A stretch of 64,000 nt of DNA from Plazaster borealis (GCA_021014325.1 JAJGQC010000663.1:1-64000); one strand, 5' to 3'; counted from the stretch's first letter, positions 24,127 to 36,475 are shown. Numbers and translations: made by a program. The notes: a model not told the origin generated them from the sequence alone.

Positions 24127-24921
24127 GTAAGTCTCAAATCATTGTGTTATACCAAATTGTAGCTATCCTACATGTCATTTACACAAAGCACATCCTGACA
24201 TTTTAGGGGGTGTTATTTTTATATGCATACACTACTATCATTACAGCTCTTAAAGTTTAAACATGCTTAGATTTTGAAGTCTGTAAACAATGTATTGGAA
24301 TACCTTTTCACCAGCGATTAGGGACTCAACCGTTACAAACACCTTATATCATTTCTTGCGTGAACTCAAACTGTCATTCCATTCAAGTAGTTAATTCCAT
24401 TTTCACAGTCTGTGCTTCTCTGCCTTTTTGGTCATGTGCTCTGGGCATATGTAATGTAGTGTATTAGTCTTTTGTAGTTTTGTATGGTTTTTATAGTCTG
24501 TTGCGTCCTGTCACTGTCTTTTGTTATGTGTGGGGCTGCATTAGAGGTTTTACAGCTGACGTCACTATAGCCCCGCCTACCTCAATGGCAGCCATCTTGC
24601 CGGTCAGGGTTAGGATCTTGCCGCTGCTCATTGACCGGCAATATGGCGTCTCAAACACATAGTCACGTCATAACATCACGTGACTGTAAAACCTCTATAG
24701 TGGTTCATTCTACTTCTGCAGCCCCTGACCCACATAGCCGTTACTATTGTTTTGGTTTTTGCATTTTGGTTCATCCACGGTTAGTTGTATTAATATTGTA
24801 CTGGCCCTTTTCAGATGTTTATAGGTGTACTTCTTGTGTTTGCTTTCATGTTATTGTACATATTTATTATTTTGTCCTTATATATCTATTTTTGTACATT
24901 TTGTGTTGTTTTGGTCGAATA

Positions 24922-24952
<31 letters not shown>

Positions 24953-24980
24953 TTGTCACTGCTACTATTTTTGTCAACAG

Positions 24981-25196
24981 GTCTCGCCAATGAAGGTCAC
25001 TCCTCTGTCAAAAAGAAAAGAAATAGAGTTGGAAGATTCTAAGGACACATCCAAAAGAGTATGCTTAAACCTGTGGCGAGAATCTGCAGAGAAGGATATG
25101 CCACCAGAAAATGCAACGGTTGTTGTCAAGAATGTGTACTCGAAAGTGTTCCGAGATAGAACATTGCTAAATAGTACTCAGTATACTGATATCGAA
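24981..25196 (+). CDS. RPA-like OB-fold protein, coding exon 3
   Basis: Acceptor TTTGTCAACAG and donor GTAAGTC enclose 72 codons in phase 0. After a basic linker (SKRKEIELED) comes KRVCLNLWRESAEKDM followed by ATVVVKNVYSKVF and LLNSTQYTDIE. The LWRE...VVVKNV...LNST order is the pattern of the second DNA-binding OB fold of RPA70-type proteins. The assignment is by pattern only; family membership needs a profile search. Confidence 0.7.
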
Positions 25197-25892
25197 GTAA
25201 GTCAAATTAAGAACAGAGAGTTTTAAAAAGTAAAAGAATAATTACAGATGTAGAAGCACAAGGTAATCATTTTGAGATGAAGTTAAAACATTCTCAAATA
25301 TGATTGCCTAAAACTGCTTAAGGACAAAATATATAATTGATTCATGAAAATCAACAATATTTCTACATGACATTGAATTTGTAATTTGATGATTAAAAAA
25401 CCCTGATTGCCACATGACATATCACATGTCATGTTTTTGGAAAAATTGTAATTGCACCAATTGAGGAGGGTAGGAAAAAAGATCTGGAAAGTATATGATT
25501 GGCCAGTGTTTTGACTGAAAGAGAGGTTGATTACAATACCACTTTTGTAACTTTAACTGTCAGACATTTGTGACAAACTCATGTAACCAAGTGTCGTGAA
25601 ATAAATCAACCACTGCCAAATAAATAACTAACTTCACTACCAGCAATGGACATTAAAACTGAAACGCAATCAAACAGTAAACAGACCACAGTGTACATGT
25701 CCAATAAAACAACTTATGTAAACGGAGTTTTTATTCAAAATGAGCTCATTATTTTGCTCTTCTAAAATGTTTTGTCGTCCAAAACATGGTACATTTTTTA
25801 TTGTCACTGAAATGGCATTATAAGCATCTTTCAATTCAATATTCTTTTTAACCATAACATTTCTATTCTTTTATTACAAAATTTGTCAACAG

Positions 25893-25951
25893 ATTATCAC
25901 ATCCAACACATACAGGGATATTGTGGTCGAAGCTTTTTCTGAAGAACCACA
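25893..25951 (+). CDS. RPA-like OB-fold protein, coding exon 4
   Basis: A 59-nt exon after ATTTGTCAACAG and before GTGAGTT, ending in phase 2. It encodes IITSNTYRDIVVEAFSEEP. Its reading phase agrees with both neighbours. Confidence 0.65.
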
Positions 25952-27228
25952 GTGAGTTTAAAAACATCTTACTCAAACATTTTCAAGAAAGAAATCTTGT
26001 TTGATATGCAGGTTCAGCATTTGCTTGCAATTACAACCTATGGCAAATTTTCTAACACTGGCTGCTTGGCATACACAAGGACAGCAGGGGAACAATTTAA
26101 CGAAACAAAATTTATCTTACGTTAAAATGAGTTGTTTCCATACAGATTTGTATTGTATCATTACACTCTGCTTTGCACTTTCTATCAATTAACCCTATCA
26201 GGACCAGGGGGTGGGAGGGGCACACTTATTTTTCCCCTGTAAATTGTTAATGCTACATCTGATCACAACTAATTTTCCGATTTTTTCTCAATTTATATCT
26301 ACAATCATTGTAAACAAATTGTTGTTTTCGAGAGGTTAGCGGTTGCCATGGCAACCTTTTGTTTTACCTTATGTTTTACGTTCTTGAGGTTTTTTTTGTG
26401 ATTTATCAGTATTTTCCAACAAAATTTCCACAATTTGAAAATTTTTCCTCACTAACAGTAATGTCAATTTGTCACATGATAGTTTGAAGTTCAATTTGTC
26501 AATTACAAATGGCCGCCATCTTAGATTTGGTGTTATAAGCCGATTTTTAGGGGTTCTACTTTACTAAATATTTTTTGTCAATGGAATATTTTCACTTTTT
26601 CAGCATTATCATTTTCATTTTTTTTTTCAGGCCAAGAAATATCATAGAATTGTCAAACAGGCCCCATAGTTGTACCCTGTGCCCCTAAAGTGGGCAGTTA
26701 TATATCCTAAATGTTTTAGTGTAAAAAGTAAAATAACATAATTTTAAAAAAAAAAAAAAAACTGCTATTTTTGCACCCTCATTGGAGATCGTAGTAATCA
26801 AAATTATTTTCATGTTTTTGATTTTTGTTAAAATAAACAAATTCCCCCCCCCAAAAAAAAAATTGAATTCAGACAAGAAGTATGGAAATTGTAGGAAAAA
26901 TACAATTTTTGACAAAAAATTGACCACAAACATCATCATGTAGAACTCGGTAAAATGAACATTTGTGGGAAGCTTCATAAAAATGGCCTGAGAACTTTAG
27001 AAAATGTGGAGGTACCAATAGCTCCCTCAAAAAACCTGTCCTGGGTTCAAAACACAGTCTGACTCATCTTAACTTTTTGTGAAATGAGCTCCTGCATATA
27101 CTGTCAATGAAGTATATTACAGAACAATTTATGAAAACACTCGCAACACACACAATACCGTATTCCCTATATCCCAACTATTATATCAAAACACACATTA
27201 ACCATTCATTACTTTTGTTCCATTACAG

Positions 27229-27417
27229 TGGCCTTCTACAACTTCGGACTGAGACAAGTGATCAGGACGAAATCACATACCTAGTTAAAAGCACAATGTT
27301 CCTGACCAAACTTCATTTCAACGACCTTGATGAGTTACAAGCATCACTCCCTGTGGCTGTTAGTGTCAAATTCAACAACCTCACACAAGAAAAAACCATC
27401 ACTGAAGTCCAGCCAAT
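27229..27417 (+). CDS. RPA-like OB-fold protein, coding exon 5
   Basis: The exon starts after TTGTTCCATTACAG and ends before GTAAGT. The first base completes the previous codon and the exon ends in phase 2. It encodes GLLQLRTETSDQDEITYL and FLTKLHFNDLDELQASLP, then a short beta-rich stretch ending KTITEVQP. Open throughout. Confidence 0.7.
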
Positions 27418-27429
27418 GTAAGTTTTCCT

Positions 27430-27600
27430 GTGAGATTTATGGCAGTGTTGAAGTCGAGTCACCTGTATCGAGTCCGTGTCCGAGTCACGAGTCTCTTAGG
27501 TCGAGTCCGAGTCCCGGGTCACTTGGTTCAATCCGAGTCCGAGTCACGAGTCAATTGGTTCGAGCCCAAGTCCGAGTCACGAGTCACTTGTTTAAATAAT
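27430..27600. repeat. GAGTCCGAGTCACGAGTC minisatellite
   Basis: Roughly 18-20-bp units of GAGTC-type words (CCGAGTCACGAGTC recurring) lie in the intron after OB-fold exon 5. A similar stretch is near 53690-53800. Confidence 0.85.
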
Positions 27601-28150
27601 TAAAAATTTAGAAAACTTCAACCGGTTCACCTTTACCGGAACACTTGATTGTAAACCAAATGATGAAAAATATGATTTGGAAATGACATAATAGAACACA
27701 TATAATTTAAACAAATTTGTGTATCTGCAGTTTAAATTTCATTTCAGGTTTTACAAATACACAACATGTACCCTTGTCCCAGAATATCTTCTAATGATTT
27801 TTTAAAAAAAATCTTAATTTTTTTTAATTATAAATACTGATTTATTCATTACAGAAAGATAGGTAGGGTCCAACAAAGTTTTATGGTTAAGAGAAAATAA
27901 ACCTTTCTGGAATAAAAATTAAAAACTGCCAAAATACAAAATGTTTTTGTTACACTTCACGAAAACAAGGACAAAGTGGAGGCTCCAAATCTAGACCAAT
28001 GAGGATGCATCGGTCGATTACTATTCTAAAACAAAACTTATGAACAATTTAGTTACCTAAAATTTCTTACAACCTCCATTAATAACAACTTTAACCTCAA
28101 TAAAGCCATGAACATTGATAAACAATTACTATCTTTCATTTTTATAACAG

Positions 28151-28190
28151 CCCCAAAGACGATGACGATGAGGATGAACAGGACGCCTAA
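28151..28190 (+). CDS. RPA-like OB-fold protein, last exon
   Basis: After TTTTATAACAG the first C completes the split codon, followed by PKDDDDEDEQDA and TAA at 28188-28190. The acidic C-terminal tail resembles ssDNA-binding protein tails. The full product would be about 286 residues, counting the base missing from coding exon 1. Confidence 0.7.
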
Positions 28191-30040
28191 AGGTTTAGCA
28201 TTCTTTGCTTTTCTTGCAGAATGCTTTTAAGTTCTAAAGTTGTGCTAAAGATTTAAGATTTAAAATTTTAAAAAAACATTTTCATTCCAATCATATTCAA
28301 ATTCAACATTTTGTAACTTAGATTGATGTTTCAAATTACCACAATTGTGATGTAGCATATTAATATTTAAGGAAAATATACTACCTATCGTATTCGATTT
28401 AACACTTTTACTTTTTGCACTTTTTTTTCCACAATATTGTGCTAAAGATTAACATTGGTCATGAAAACGGAATTTCAGCATTCCAATCAAGTTAAATTTA
28501 ATGTTTGAACATTTTGGAGAACAAACTTTTCGAAAAATTCATAGTTGTGATTTACAGTAATAATAATAAAAACATATCCACCCAATCACGATCACTTTGA
28601 AACATTTACAACAGATGTACAAATCAGTTGAAAATTTCCATATTTGTCATGAAGATTTACATAGCTGGTCAAAAGAAAGTTTATCATTCCAATCATAATA
28701 TTCAAAACAAATCATCCCAATCATGTTGAATTATTACTTTGTACCTTTTGGAGAACTACGAAATTGTCATGAAGAACAACCTAACTGATACAAAAGAAAG
28801 TTTAAATATTACTCCAATCATGTTGTACCTTTTCAATTTAACGTTTTGTACCTTTTCAATCATTCCAATCAAGTAAAGTTTAATGTTGTGAACATTTTGA
28901 AGATTTGTTATTCAAGTGTCAAGATTTTTGGTCAACTTTTCTCCCTGTAACCCATTTGAGTTAATTAAATTTGAGTAATGTTTTGGACTTCCGTAAATAC
29001 AACTTACAACTTAAATCTTAATTCTTCATACAAAAGAAACGGCTGCTGTGTTAGTAAATTTATTTGTGGAAAAGTATTGTATAGAAAGTCAACAAACCCT
29101 GCATGCTACCATTGTGCAACAAGCATTCACTCAAAATTAGTTTCCTTATTTTCCATAACTGAACAGAAACTTGCACAGAATCAAACTCAACGCAACTTCC
29201 TCTATAGTCTGAGCATTACATTTTAAGTTATGTATAAGCAGGTCGTTTTACAAACATTTTTCAAATCCAATTTAAAATTGGCTTATAATGACTTCATATT
29301 GCAACATATAATTTTTGCAACACATCAAAAACCATGCTTCTGAAAATTTTCTGTTAACCATGTCTATCCTCCCAAATCTGAGCTATTCACCGTATAACAA
29401 AATTTACCACCAAATCTGCTTTTCGATTGATAAACCATGTTTTAGAAATAATAGCACCAAAAACATATACACCCTGAAAAACAACGCAGTTCAAGATAAT
29501 AAGTGTTGTTTTTCAACAAACAATGTTTATCAGCATTAACAGTGTTTGTAAGACTTTATAAATCAAGTTGATCTACAAACTTTGTTCTTTCTGGAGAGGA
29601 TCTTTGTTAATCAAGTGCTCAATAGAAATTTCCTCAAAAATCTGCTTTGTATAACACTATTTATACTGTTTCCCCGTAATATTAATAATAACTTGCCATA
29701 AGTGGAAGTACTTTTAACACTAACATTTTATACAATTTATAGAAACAAGTATTTTCAAGAAAGATGTATTGCCAATAAAGGTTATTTTTGTTCATGTTAC
29801 TTGATTAGTCTGTAATCAATCCAAATTTTTCCGTCGTGTCTCTTCTGTATAATGAGGGATTTAGGAATTGTCACAAGCCCTTTTGGCATTTGTACATGAT
29901 ATTTATTTTCAAAAATCCTAAATAAGACAAACTCAAATCCTGTTTCAAATTGAACCTTACAGTGCAAGAACTTATTCAATATAATTAGGTGAAAATTCTC
30001 AGTTACTATTGAAGTGCTCTTCATTTGAATAATTCATAAG
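28191..30040. other. Stretch without a supported gene
   Basis: The first few hundred bases are probably 3' UTR of the OB-fold gene (AATAAA-like words occur near 28564). The rest is AT-rich and has recurrent ATTCCAATCA words at 28280-28880. A weak minus-strand frame at 29797-30024 is discussed under rejected items. Confidence 0.45.
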
Positions 30041-30044
30041 TCAC

Positions 30045-31110
30045 TCTTTGTAGCACCATATCTCAATAAGTTCATGGCTGAGTTACCATCTTTTTTCAGA
30101 CTCTTTTAACATTGAAGGTTTGCCTTGGATTAGCGTAACCCCATACATGTTACCCTTAACTTCCAGGTCTAAAAGAAATTAAACAATATCTCAAAAAATG
30201 TTCAAACTTTTTAAGACTTCTGGGCCATCGGTGATTAACATCCAAGTAAACATGACCCATTAACCACAGGTCAGTTTATCAAAAACAACGCTATTACTTT
30301 GTATATGAATTTGTCAAAAAGACATCTAAAATGCACACAAGATACATGTACATGTAATACATTTGGGGTTACCTAGATCTTACGCGCGCTACGCTTTCTC
30401 TATGTGGGCATGAACACACTTTATGGACCGTTTCATTATTGAATATAGGTGTTGTTTCCGCCTAAAACCCCATAGCATTTGTACACGTTTATTCTTTAAA
30501 CCTAATATCCTAAAGTATAAGGTCAAAATAATTAAATCATATATCAAATTGAAGCTTAGAACATAAGCTTTACTCTAAACATAACAAATGTTAACATTCT
30601 TAATTAATTAACCACGTGATCTTCATTTGCATATTTAATTAGTAAATCTTTGCAGCACCATATCTCTAGAAGTACACAGTCGATTTGCAAACTTTTTGTA
30701 GTTATAGACTCCTTGGGCATTGAAGATTAGCCTTAGGTAACCGTGACCCCGAGTTGACCTTTACTTCCGGGTCAACCGGAAGTTGAACCATATCTCAAGA
30801 ACGACAAAACCGATTTTCATTTTGTTTCCAGTTATAGACTCCTTGGGCATTGCAGGTTGATTTTGAAAATAAAGTGACCCATGTTGACCTCTACTTCCGG
30901 GTCAACCGGAAGTGGGACCATATCTGAAGAATTACACAACCGATTTTCAAACTTTTTTCAGTTATAGACTCATAAGATATTACATATTAACTTTGAAAAA
31001 CCGTGACCCCAACTTGACCTCTACTTCCGGGTCAACCGGATGTGGGACCATATCTCAAGAACGTCACAACATTTTTCAACATTTTTTAAGTTATAGACTC
31101 CTTGGTCATT
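30045..31110. repeat. ~125-bp tandem array with short inverted repeats
   Basis: Repeated units share ACCATATCTCAAGAACG, a TTTTCAAACTTTTT block, AGTTATAGACTCCTTGGGCA and then a dyad, ACTTCCGG-GTCAA-CCGGAAGT. The best copies span 30640-31110, with diverged copies back to about 30045. The unit beginning CCCCATAGCATTTG at about 30470 belongs to the same family as 1139-1993. Confidence 0.8.
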
Positions 31111-31179
31111 GAAGCACATACTCCAAGCAAAACAACACGGAACAGCTTTGTGTTTGTTCACAAACACCTAATGTCTAGT

Positions 31180-31890
31180 TCCTTTTTGTTTCAGTACCGT
31201 TCTGTTGGGGCTGTTCGGGCTAACAAGCAAACATTGTCAGTCTTTCATTGTATTGCACTGCTCAGCGAATATGGTATTTGTTTTATTTGTTGTTTTCAAA
31301 TTGGTGTTTTTTTGTTTAATTGTTTATACGCACACTTACATGTACCTGTTTATTGGCCTGTACATCCAGTGTCTTGCGTTTTCGCTGAACCTGCTGGTCA
31401 GACGGCTTGTTCTTTGTCTGTAGCAAAAAACACATACAACGGAAAAAAGTCAACGTTATTATCATTAAAAAGGGTTCTTAAAAGTTACATTTGTTGCTGC
31501 TATTGACGTTTTGGTTATCTCTGTGAAATTCAAAAGCGTTTGAGTTGTATACATGTTTATTCTTGAACACTTTGCCTTTATGTCATAAAAACTATAAGTA
31601 AGGTCAATTGTGTAGTTATAGGTCTAATTCCTTTTTGTTTCAGTACCGTTCTGTTGGGGCTGTTCAGGCTAACAAGCAAACATTGTCAGGCTTTCATTGT
31701 ATTGCACTGTTCAGCGAATATAGCATTTGTTTTATTTGTTGTTTTCAAATTGATGGTTTCTTGTTTGTTTACGCACAATTACCTGTTTATTGGCCTGTAC
31801 ACCCGGTGTCTTGCGTTTTCCCTGAACCTGCTTGTCGGCCGGCTTGTCATTTGTCTGTAGCAAATAGTACATATAACGGAAAAGTGAGTA
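31180..31890. repeat. ~430-bp repeat, two tandem units (second locus)
   Basis: Copies starting at about 31180 and 31622 with TTTCAGTACCGTTCTGTTGG and ending in the GTGTCTTGCGTTTT region. Spacing is about 440 bp. It is the same family as 60-1037. Confidence 0.85.
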
Positions 31891-32214
31891 TTATTGTCAT
31901 CCGTATAAAAAAAGTACCCATGCTTGGAGTGTCTGACCTAAAGACTTGGCCATATACGGCAAATCTGTTGACTTTGCAGCATATATCAACTATGGACCTT
32001 TCGTTTGTTTTACAAACAACATTGAACACAATTTTTTATATAGGCAGCCTGAACTTGATCGGCACACTTTCTGTTCACACGATAGCGCCCCAAGCTCGAC
32101 GGTCTACCCTTTTCAGTGTGAACCAGATTGGTCTACCGTTCAGACATGGTAGAACTCGATTAGCTTGAACCATGAGTTAAACCGACTTTAGTATTGTAAA
32201 CATGGGATACTTAC

Positions 32215-32328
32215 CGATTCATCTTGCGTTGTTGAAGTTACAGATGAGGGCACTGGTATTTGAACTTGTCGAATTTCACCTTCAACTATGTGCTCATATC
32301 GCAAAACCCTTCCAGTTACCGCTACCAC
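32215..32328 (-). CDS. Unrecognised minus-strand gene, downstream exon
   Basis: On the minus strand a TTGTCTAG acceptor and a GTAAGTATCCC donor enclose exactly 38 codons in phase 0: VVAVTGRVLRYEHIVEGE and QVQIPVPSSVTSTTQDES. The exon is open and is joined in phase to the exon at 35095-35385. Continuation towards lower coordinates was not found. No family was recognised. Confidence 0.55.
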
Positions 32329-32379
32329 CTAGACAAGAGTAAAACCCTTTATTTGTTAAAAACAATAATCAAACCGATT

Positions 32380-33130
32380 TTTAGAAGTGTATCGGAACGG
32401 AAACAGGTCAACTCCGTACGGTAAACTACAACATGGCTTGGGTATAGAGATGACAGGGGTACGAGATGACTAGAATTCAACAAAACTACCCTGTTATGCC
32501 GGAAACAGGTCAACTCGTACGCATGCAAACTCGTACGCCTGCCAACACGTACGCCAATGGTCAACTCGTGCGCCAACCAACTCACACACGTGTGTAAACA
32601 CCGGCAATCGTGGACCCTCCTTTGTTCAACTCTTTGTGTTAGCAACCGTGGACCACAATGATTTCCTTTGTGATAGCAACCGTGGACCTATTATCCCTTT
32701 TGTTATAGGTCCACGGTTTGAATGTGGATACCTACCCATACACACACAAACTCACACATGTTTGTAAATCCCGCTCACCGAGGACTTCTCTTTGTTCTCC
32801 CATTGTTTGGACATAGTTTTTTTTAGCGACGTCCCCATTGGGTTTGTACACGAAAACGAAGCGAGGACGTCCTCGCTCTGTCAAACACCCGGATCCCTTT
32901 TGTTAAAGTCCTCGGTTTGAATGGATTGACACGCTCACACACACACAAACTCATACGAACACCAAGTCGTACACAGGTGTATTTCAACGTGCTTGACATT
33001 ATTGTTGAAACAACGTCCAGTGACTGTTTTACGAAGGTAATATTGTCGTGCCACTGAAGTGGAAACACGATTGGGCTTTCATTATAGAAAATCATTTCAC
33101 GGAAGTGAAAAAATAATTTCAAACGAAAGC
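32380..33130. other. Stretch without a supported gene
   Basis: Contains recurrent GTACGCC/AACTCGTACG and ACCGTGGACC words and no credible exon. Low-complexity CACACACA segments are scattered through it. Confidence 0.4.
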
Positions 33131-35090
33131 TGACCTAGGATCCAAAAAGTGCATAGGGGGGCCTAAACAAATAAAAGAGTGAACAAGTAATTTAACAACA
33201 AATGTAGAATATAATGAAATGAAAGTGATTCCGTATTTTTTTCTTTGGGATGGAAAATATAATTAGAAAGCTTAAATGTTATTCTTACTAATCAAGCAAA
33301 CTTTCCAAACGGCGAAAAGGTAAAGGAAAAATCCCCATTTGTTTAATTGAAAAATATAGGCCCGTACATGTATGTCCAAACGGGAAAAACTCCCCCAAAT
33401 CTTTCAGATTTCTAAATTTATTTACTATCAAAACTTAACTGCCGGCCTAAATATTTTCACACGGGAAAAACTCCCAAAACGTGTTCAGATTTCAAAATAT
33501 TTTTACTATCAAAACTTAGGGCCTTACTGCCGTCCGATTTCAACACTTTATTAAATATCAATACGGCTATGCCTTAATTAATGCTATGCCTTAAACAAAC
33601 AAAATTCAAATATAGGCCATATCTTGCGGGAAAAAAGCCATCTGACAAGTTGGAAATACACTTATTCAAAGTATTAATAATACTATCAAAAAACACACAC
33701 CAATAGTTGTCAAACCTTTCGAAAAACTTACATCTACAACTTATTATTAATATGGTTCCATTTATTATTTATATACTTTCAAAACGTCAACACGTAGTGA
33801 ATTAACTTGAGTTGGTGTGTGTACGAGATGGTGCGTACGAGTTTGCGTGCGTACGAGTTGACCAGCTTTCGTTAGGCCTATCTACATTAGTACAAAAATA
33901 AGCAAGGACAGACCAAAAGTTCATCCTCTTAATCAGCATATTTTTGGAAGCCGCCTGCCTTCCCGTTTTTATTTTCAAATAATTTGTAATCAAGTGTTAG
34001 TTAAATATATAAAAAATATATATTTATAAAAACAAAAATAAATTGGGTTTTGAAATCTGAAGGTTGTTTGACAGTTAGGTGATTTGTCGTTTCAAGAATT
34101 TTCATCGAAATCGTTCTATTTTCGAGACATTAAACTCAGTGTTCTCAATTAACAAAGGTACTAGGCCTAAAAGAGAAATACAAATAAAGACAGAACTGTG
34201 CTCTTGCTTAAATCGGTTTCATAAAGCTTTATGCAAACTTTAGTTAATTAGTTTTACTTTATAAGTGTTTTACCTAATTTTTATTGCTTTCACAGCTTAG
34301 GTTATAGTCAAGACTTATGAGTAAACTAAAAGTTAAATATTGAAAGTTCAAGTAACAAACTTCTCAATATTTCAACTTCAAAAATACAAAATAGAGTAAA
34401 TATTAAATTGAAAGATAACAAGAAATTAAGACAATAACCAAACGTCAAAATGCTACTAAGTAGCAAAGCTATAGGTTAGATACTGAGTTGAACCATGGAG
34501 GTATTGGAAGGACTCCATGGTTGAACTGAAAAGTGTAAAACTAAAGTAATGTTGCAACAACGTCTTGACACTTTGAAAGTGAGTGAGTCACTCACAAAAA
34601 AACCCACTTACACAAGCTATGTGTGAAAAGAATATAAATCAAGTCTTTTTTTGGGGGGAAGCCAAATACGTATTTGTAAAAAGAAAATTTAAACAAATTC
34701 ATAACTCATGGAAGGTACGAAATGACTCAATGAAGGTACGAAGTGACTAATTTTGTCAAGATGAAGTGACCGACATCCAAATAATTAGGGAACAATCATT
34801 TTTTTAAAGAATTAACCTAGGTTTATTTCCTAATCCTGTAAGTGTAATAAATCGAAAAGTGTTTTTATTGTTCTCTTCTGTATCCCAAATCATTTTTTCT
34901 CATGTACCACTTCCGTGAAACGCTTCAAATTTATTTTGTGCATCCTTGTTGAGATGGTTTGAGCATGGAGGTTTTAGTGACAGTTGGTTGAAGTACGAGC
35001 TGACTCGTAGCAAACTTGACTTTACAGACAGCGGTAATATCATGAGTCTTCTGACTGAAAAATATATAGAAAAAGCAAGTTTACTTATAG
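33131..35090. other. Intron-like stretch without a supported gene
   Basis: AT-rich. AACGGGAAAAACTCCC is repeated at about 33378 and 33463. Otherwise nothing is recognised. If the minus-strand exons at 35.1 and 32.2 kb are joined, this is part of their intron. Confidence 0.4.
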
Positions 35091-35094
35091 TTAC

Positions 35095-35385
35095 CTGGCA
35101 CTGAAAGCTGTCATTAAAGTCGACGACAAATGTGTCCCCGATGGATCCATCAGATAGCCTGTACTTGACGGAATCTCCTCTCTGGAGATTTCTCGGGCAC
35201 GGAGAATTGGCCAATCAATTGCTCTGACCATGTGTTTAAAAAGCTGACGCCGTTTTTCGGGATATCTCACTCGTTCGCTCGGAAGCCACACCTGAGGCAC
35301 TTTCGGATAGTCGGTCCACTTCACGCAATATTGACCATTTTTGATCTCTACGACGTTTCCGCGAATCCAAGAACCACAAGCTGAA
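35095..35385 (-). CDS. Unrecognised minus-strand gene, beta-barrel-like exon (one-base break)
   Basis: The donor GTAACTATAAG follows TGCCAG, and a pyrimidine-poor acceptor ends near 35381-35387. The translation reads SWIRGNVVEIKNGQYCVKW followed by TDYPKVPQVWLPSERVRYP, resembling a chromo/Tudor-type small barrel. After WPILRAR the frame shifts by one missing base to RGDSVKYRLSDGSIGDTF and VVDFNDSFQCQ. The barrel resemblance is only by pattern; the protein family is unknown. The exon may belong to a host gene or to an old element. Confidence 0.5.
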
Positions 35386-35681
35386 CTATACAGCCTGCCT
35401 CCATGTTGTCAAGTGATGGTTAGGACGCTAAACAAAGTTTATTTATAGGTTTTAAACAAGCAACATGCGATTTACATAATAGATGAATCAGGGGTTGCTG
35501 GACCAATTCCTCCATGCACAGACCACCAAGGTTAGTCATCCGAAAAAAGCAATCTCATTAATGGACTAATGAAAGATAATAAGCATTTAGTAAACACGGA
35601 CAGTCACCCCTGACAACCACGCACTGCGTCTGTATGCTGTTTTAATGCTGGTTTGTGAACAGTGGGGGGCGGGGGGTGTTA

Positions 35682-35898
35682 CCATCTCACTTCTTCAGAA
35701 AAGTACATATTCCGGTTTAAAACATTACCGAACATGCGTGACATTAAAAGAATAACACTATAGCATTTTCAATCTGTCTTTGCCTACTCCCATCTCACTT
35801 CTTCAGAAAAGTACATATTCCGGCTTAAAACATTACCGAACATGCATGACTTTAAAGGAATAACACTATAGCATTTTCAATCTGTCTTTGCCTACTCC
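35682..35898. repeat. Direct tandem duplication, ~108 bp x 2
   Basis: CATCTCACTTCTTCAGAAAA through TTTTCAATCTGTCTTTGCCT occurs twice back to back with about five differences, so it is a fairly recent duplication. Confidence 0.95.
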
Positions 35899-36408
35899 CT
35901 TTTCAAAGATGTCCCTCATTGGCCATTTAAAAGGTACGATCACTGACTGTTTTTTCAAGGTAATGCTGATTTATAGGCCAAATTACAAATAAAGATACAA
36001 TATAAGTCACCAGTGAAAGTTTCAGTTAACTACATGTCAGTATCCGCTTGTTGAGAAAACAACAACAAAATTATCGGTACTTTTATCATAATGTCAAATC
36101 CATCCATAATTAGCAAGGTGACAGCGGGTGCAAACCGCATAATGGGCCGCAGCATTCACAAACGGACACCACGGAATTATTATTTCGAAAGTCGCGTGGA
36201 AGCGATCTTTTGCTATTCAAATTTGTTGACATATTTGATTTATAATCAACGGTGAGACTTCAGATGAAGTAATTTTGCATGCTTTGCTTACTATCATTAC
36301 CATCTCACTCATTCTTTGATTAATTACTTGAAAAATGTAATTATCTGTTGCAAACCGCTTGCCATCCATGGTACAAATCCCCCAAAATAGTTAGTGGCAT
36401 GACGTTTC

Positions 36409-36475
36409 GACCCTAGCAGAGTCTTTCTCAAAGGCTAAAAGATACCCCAGGGTCGAGAAAGACTCTGCTAGGGTC
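36409..36475. repeat. Perfect 21-bp inverted repeat
   Basis: The arm at 36409-36429 (starting GACCCTAGCAGAG) is exactly complementary to the arm at 36455-36475. The spacer is 25 bases and the pairing continues imperfectly outwards (ACGTTT / ATAACGT). The outer part (CGAAACGTC on the minus strand) is like the core at 5455-5500. Confidence 0.9.

Noticed and set aside
29797..30024. Minus-strand frame with IIQKRHDGKIWIDYR, resembling a retroelement RT N-terminus
   Set aside because: Only about 15 residues look similar; no further RT motifs, LTR or second segment were found.
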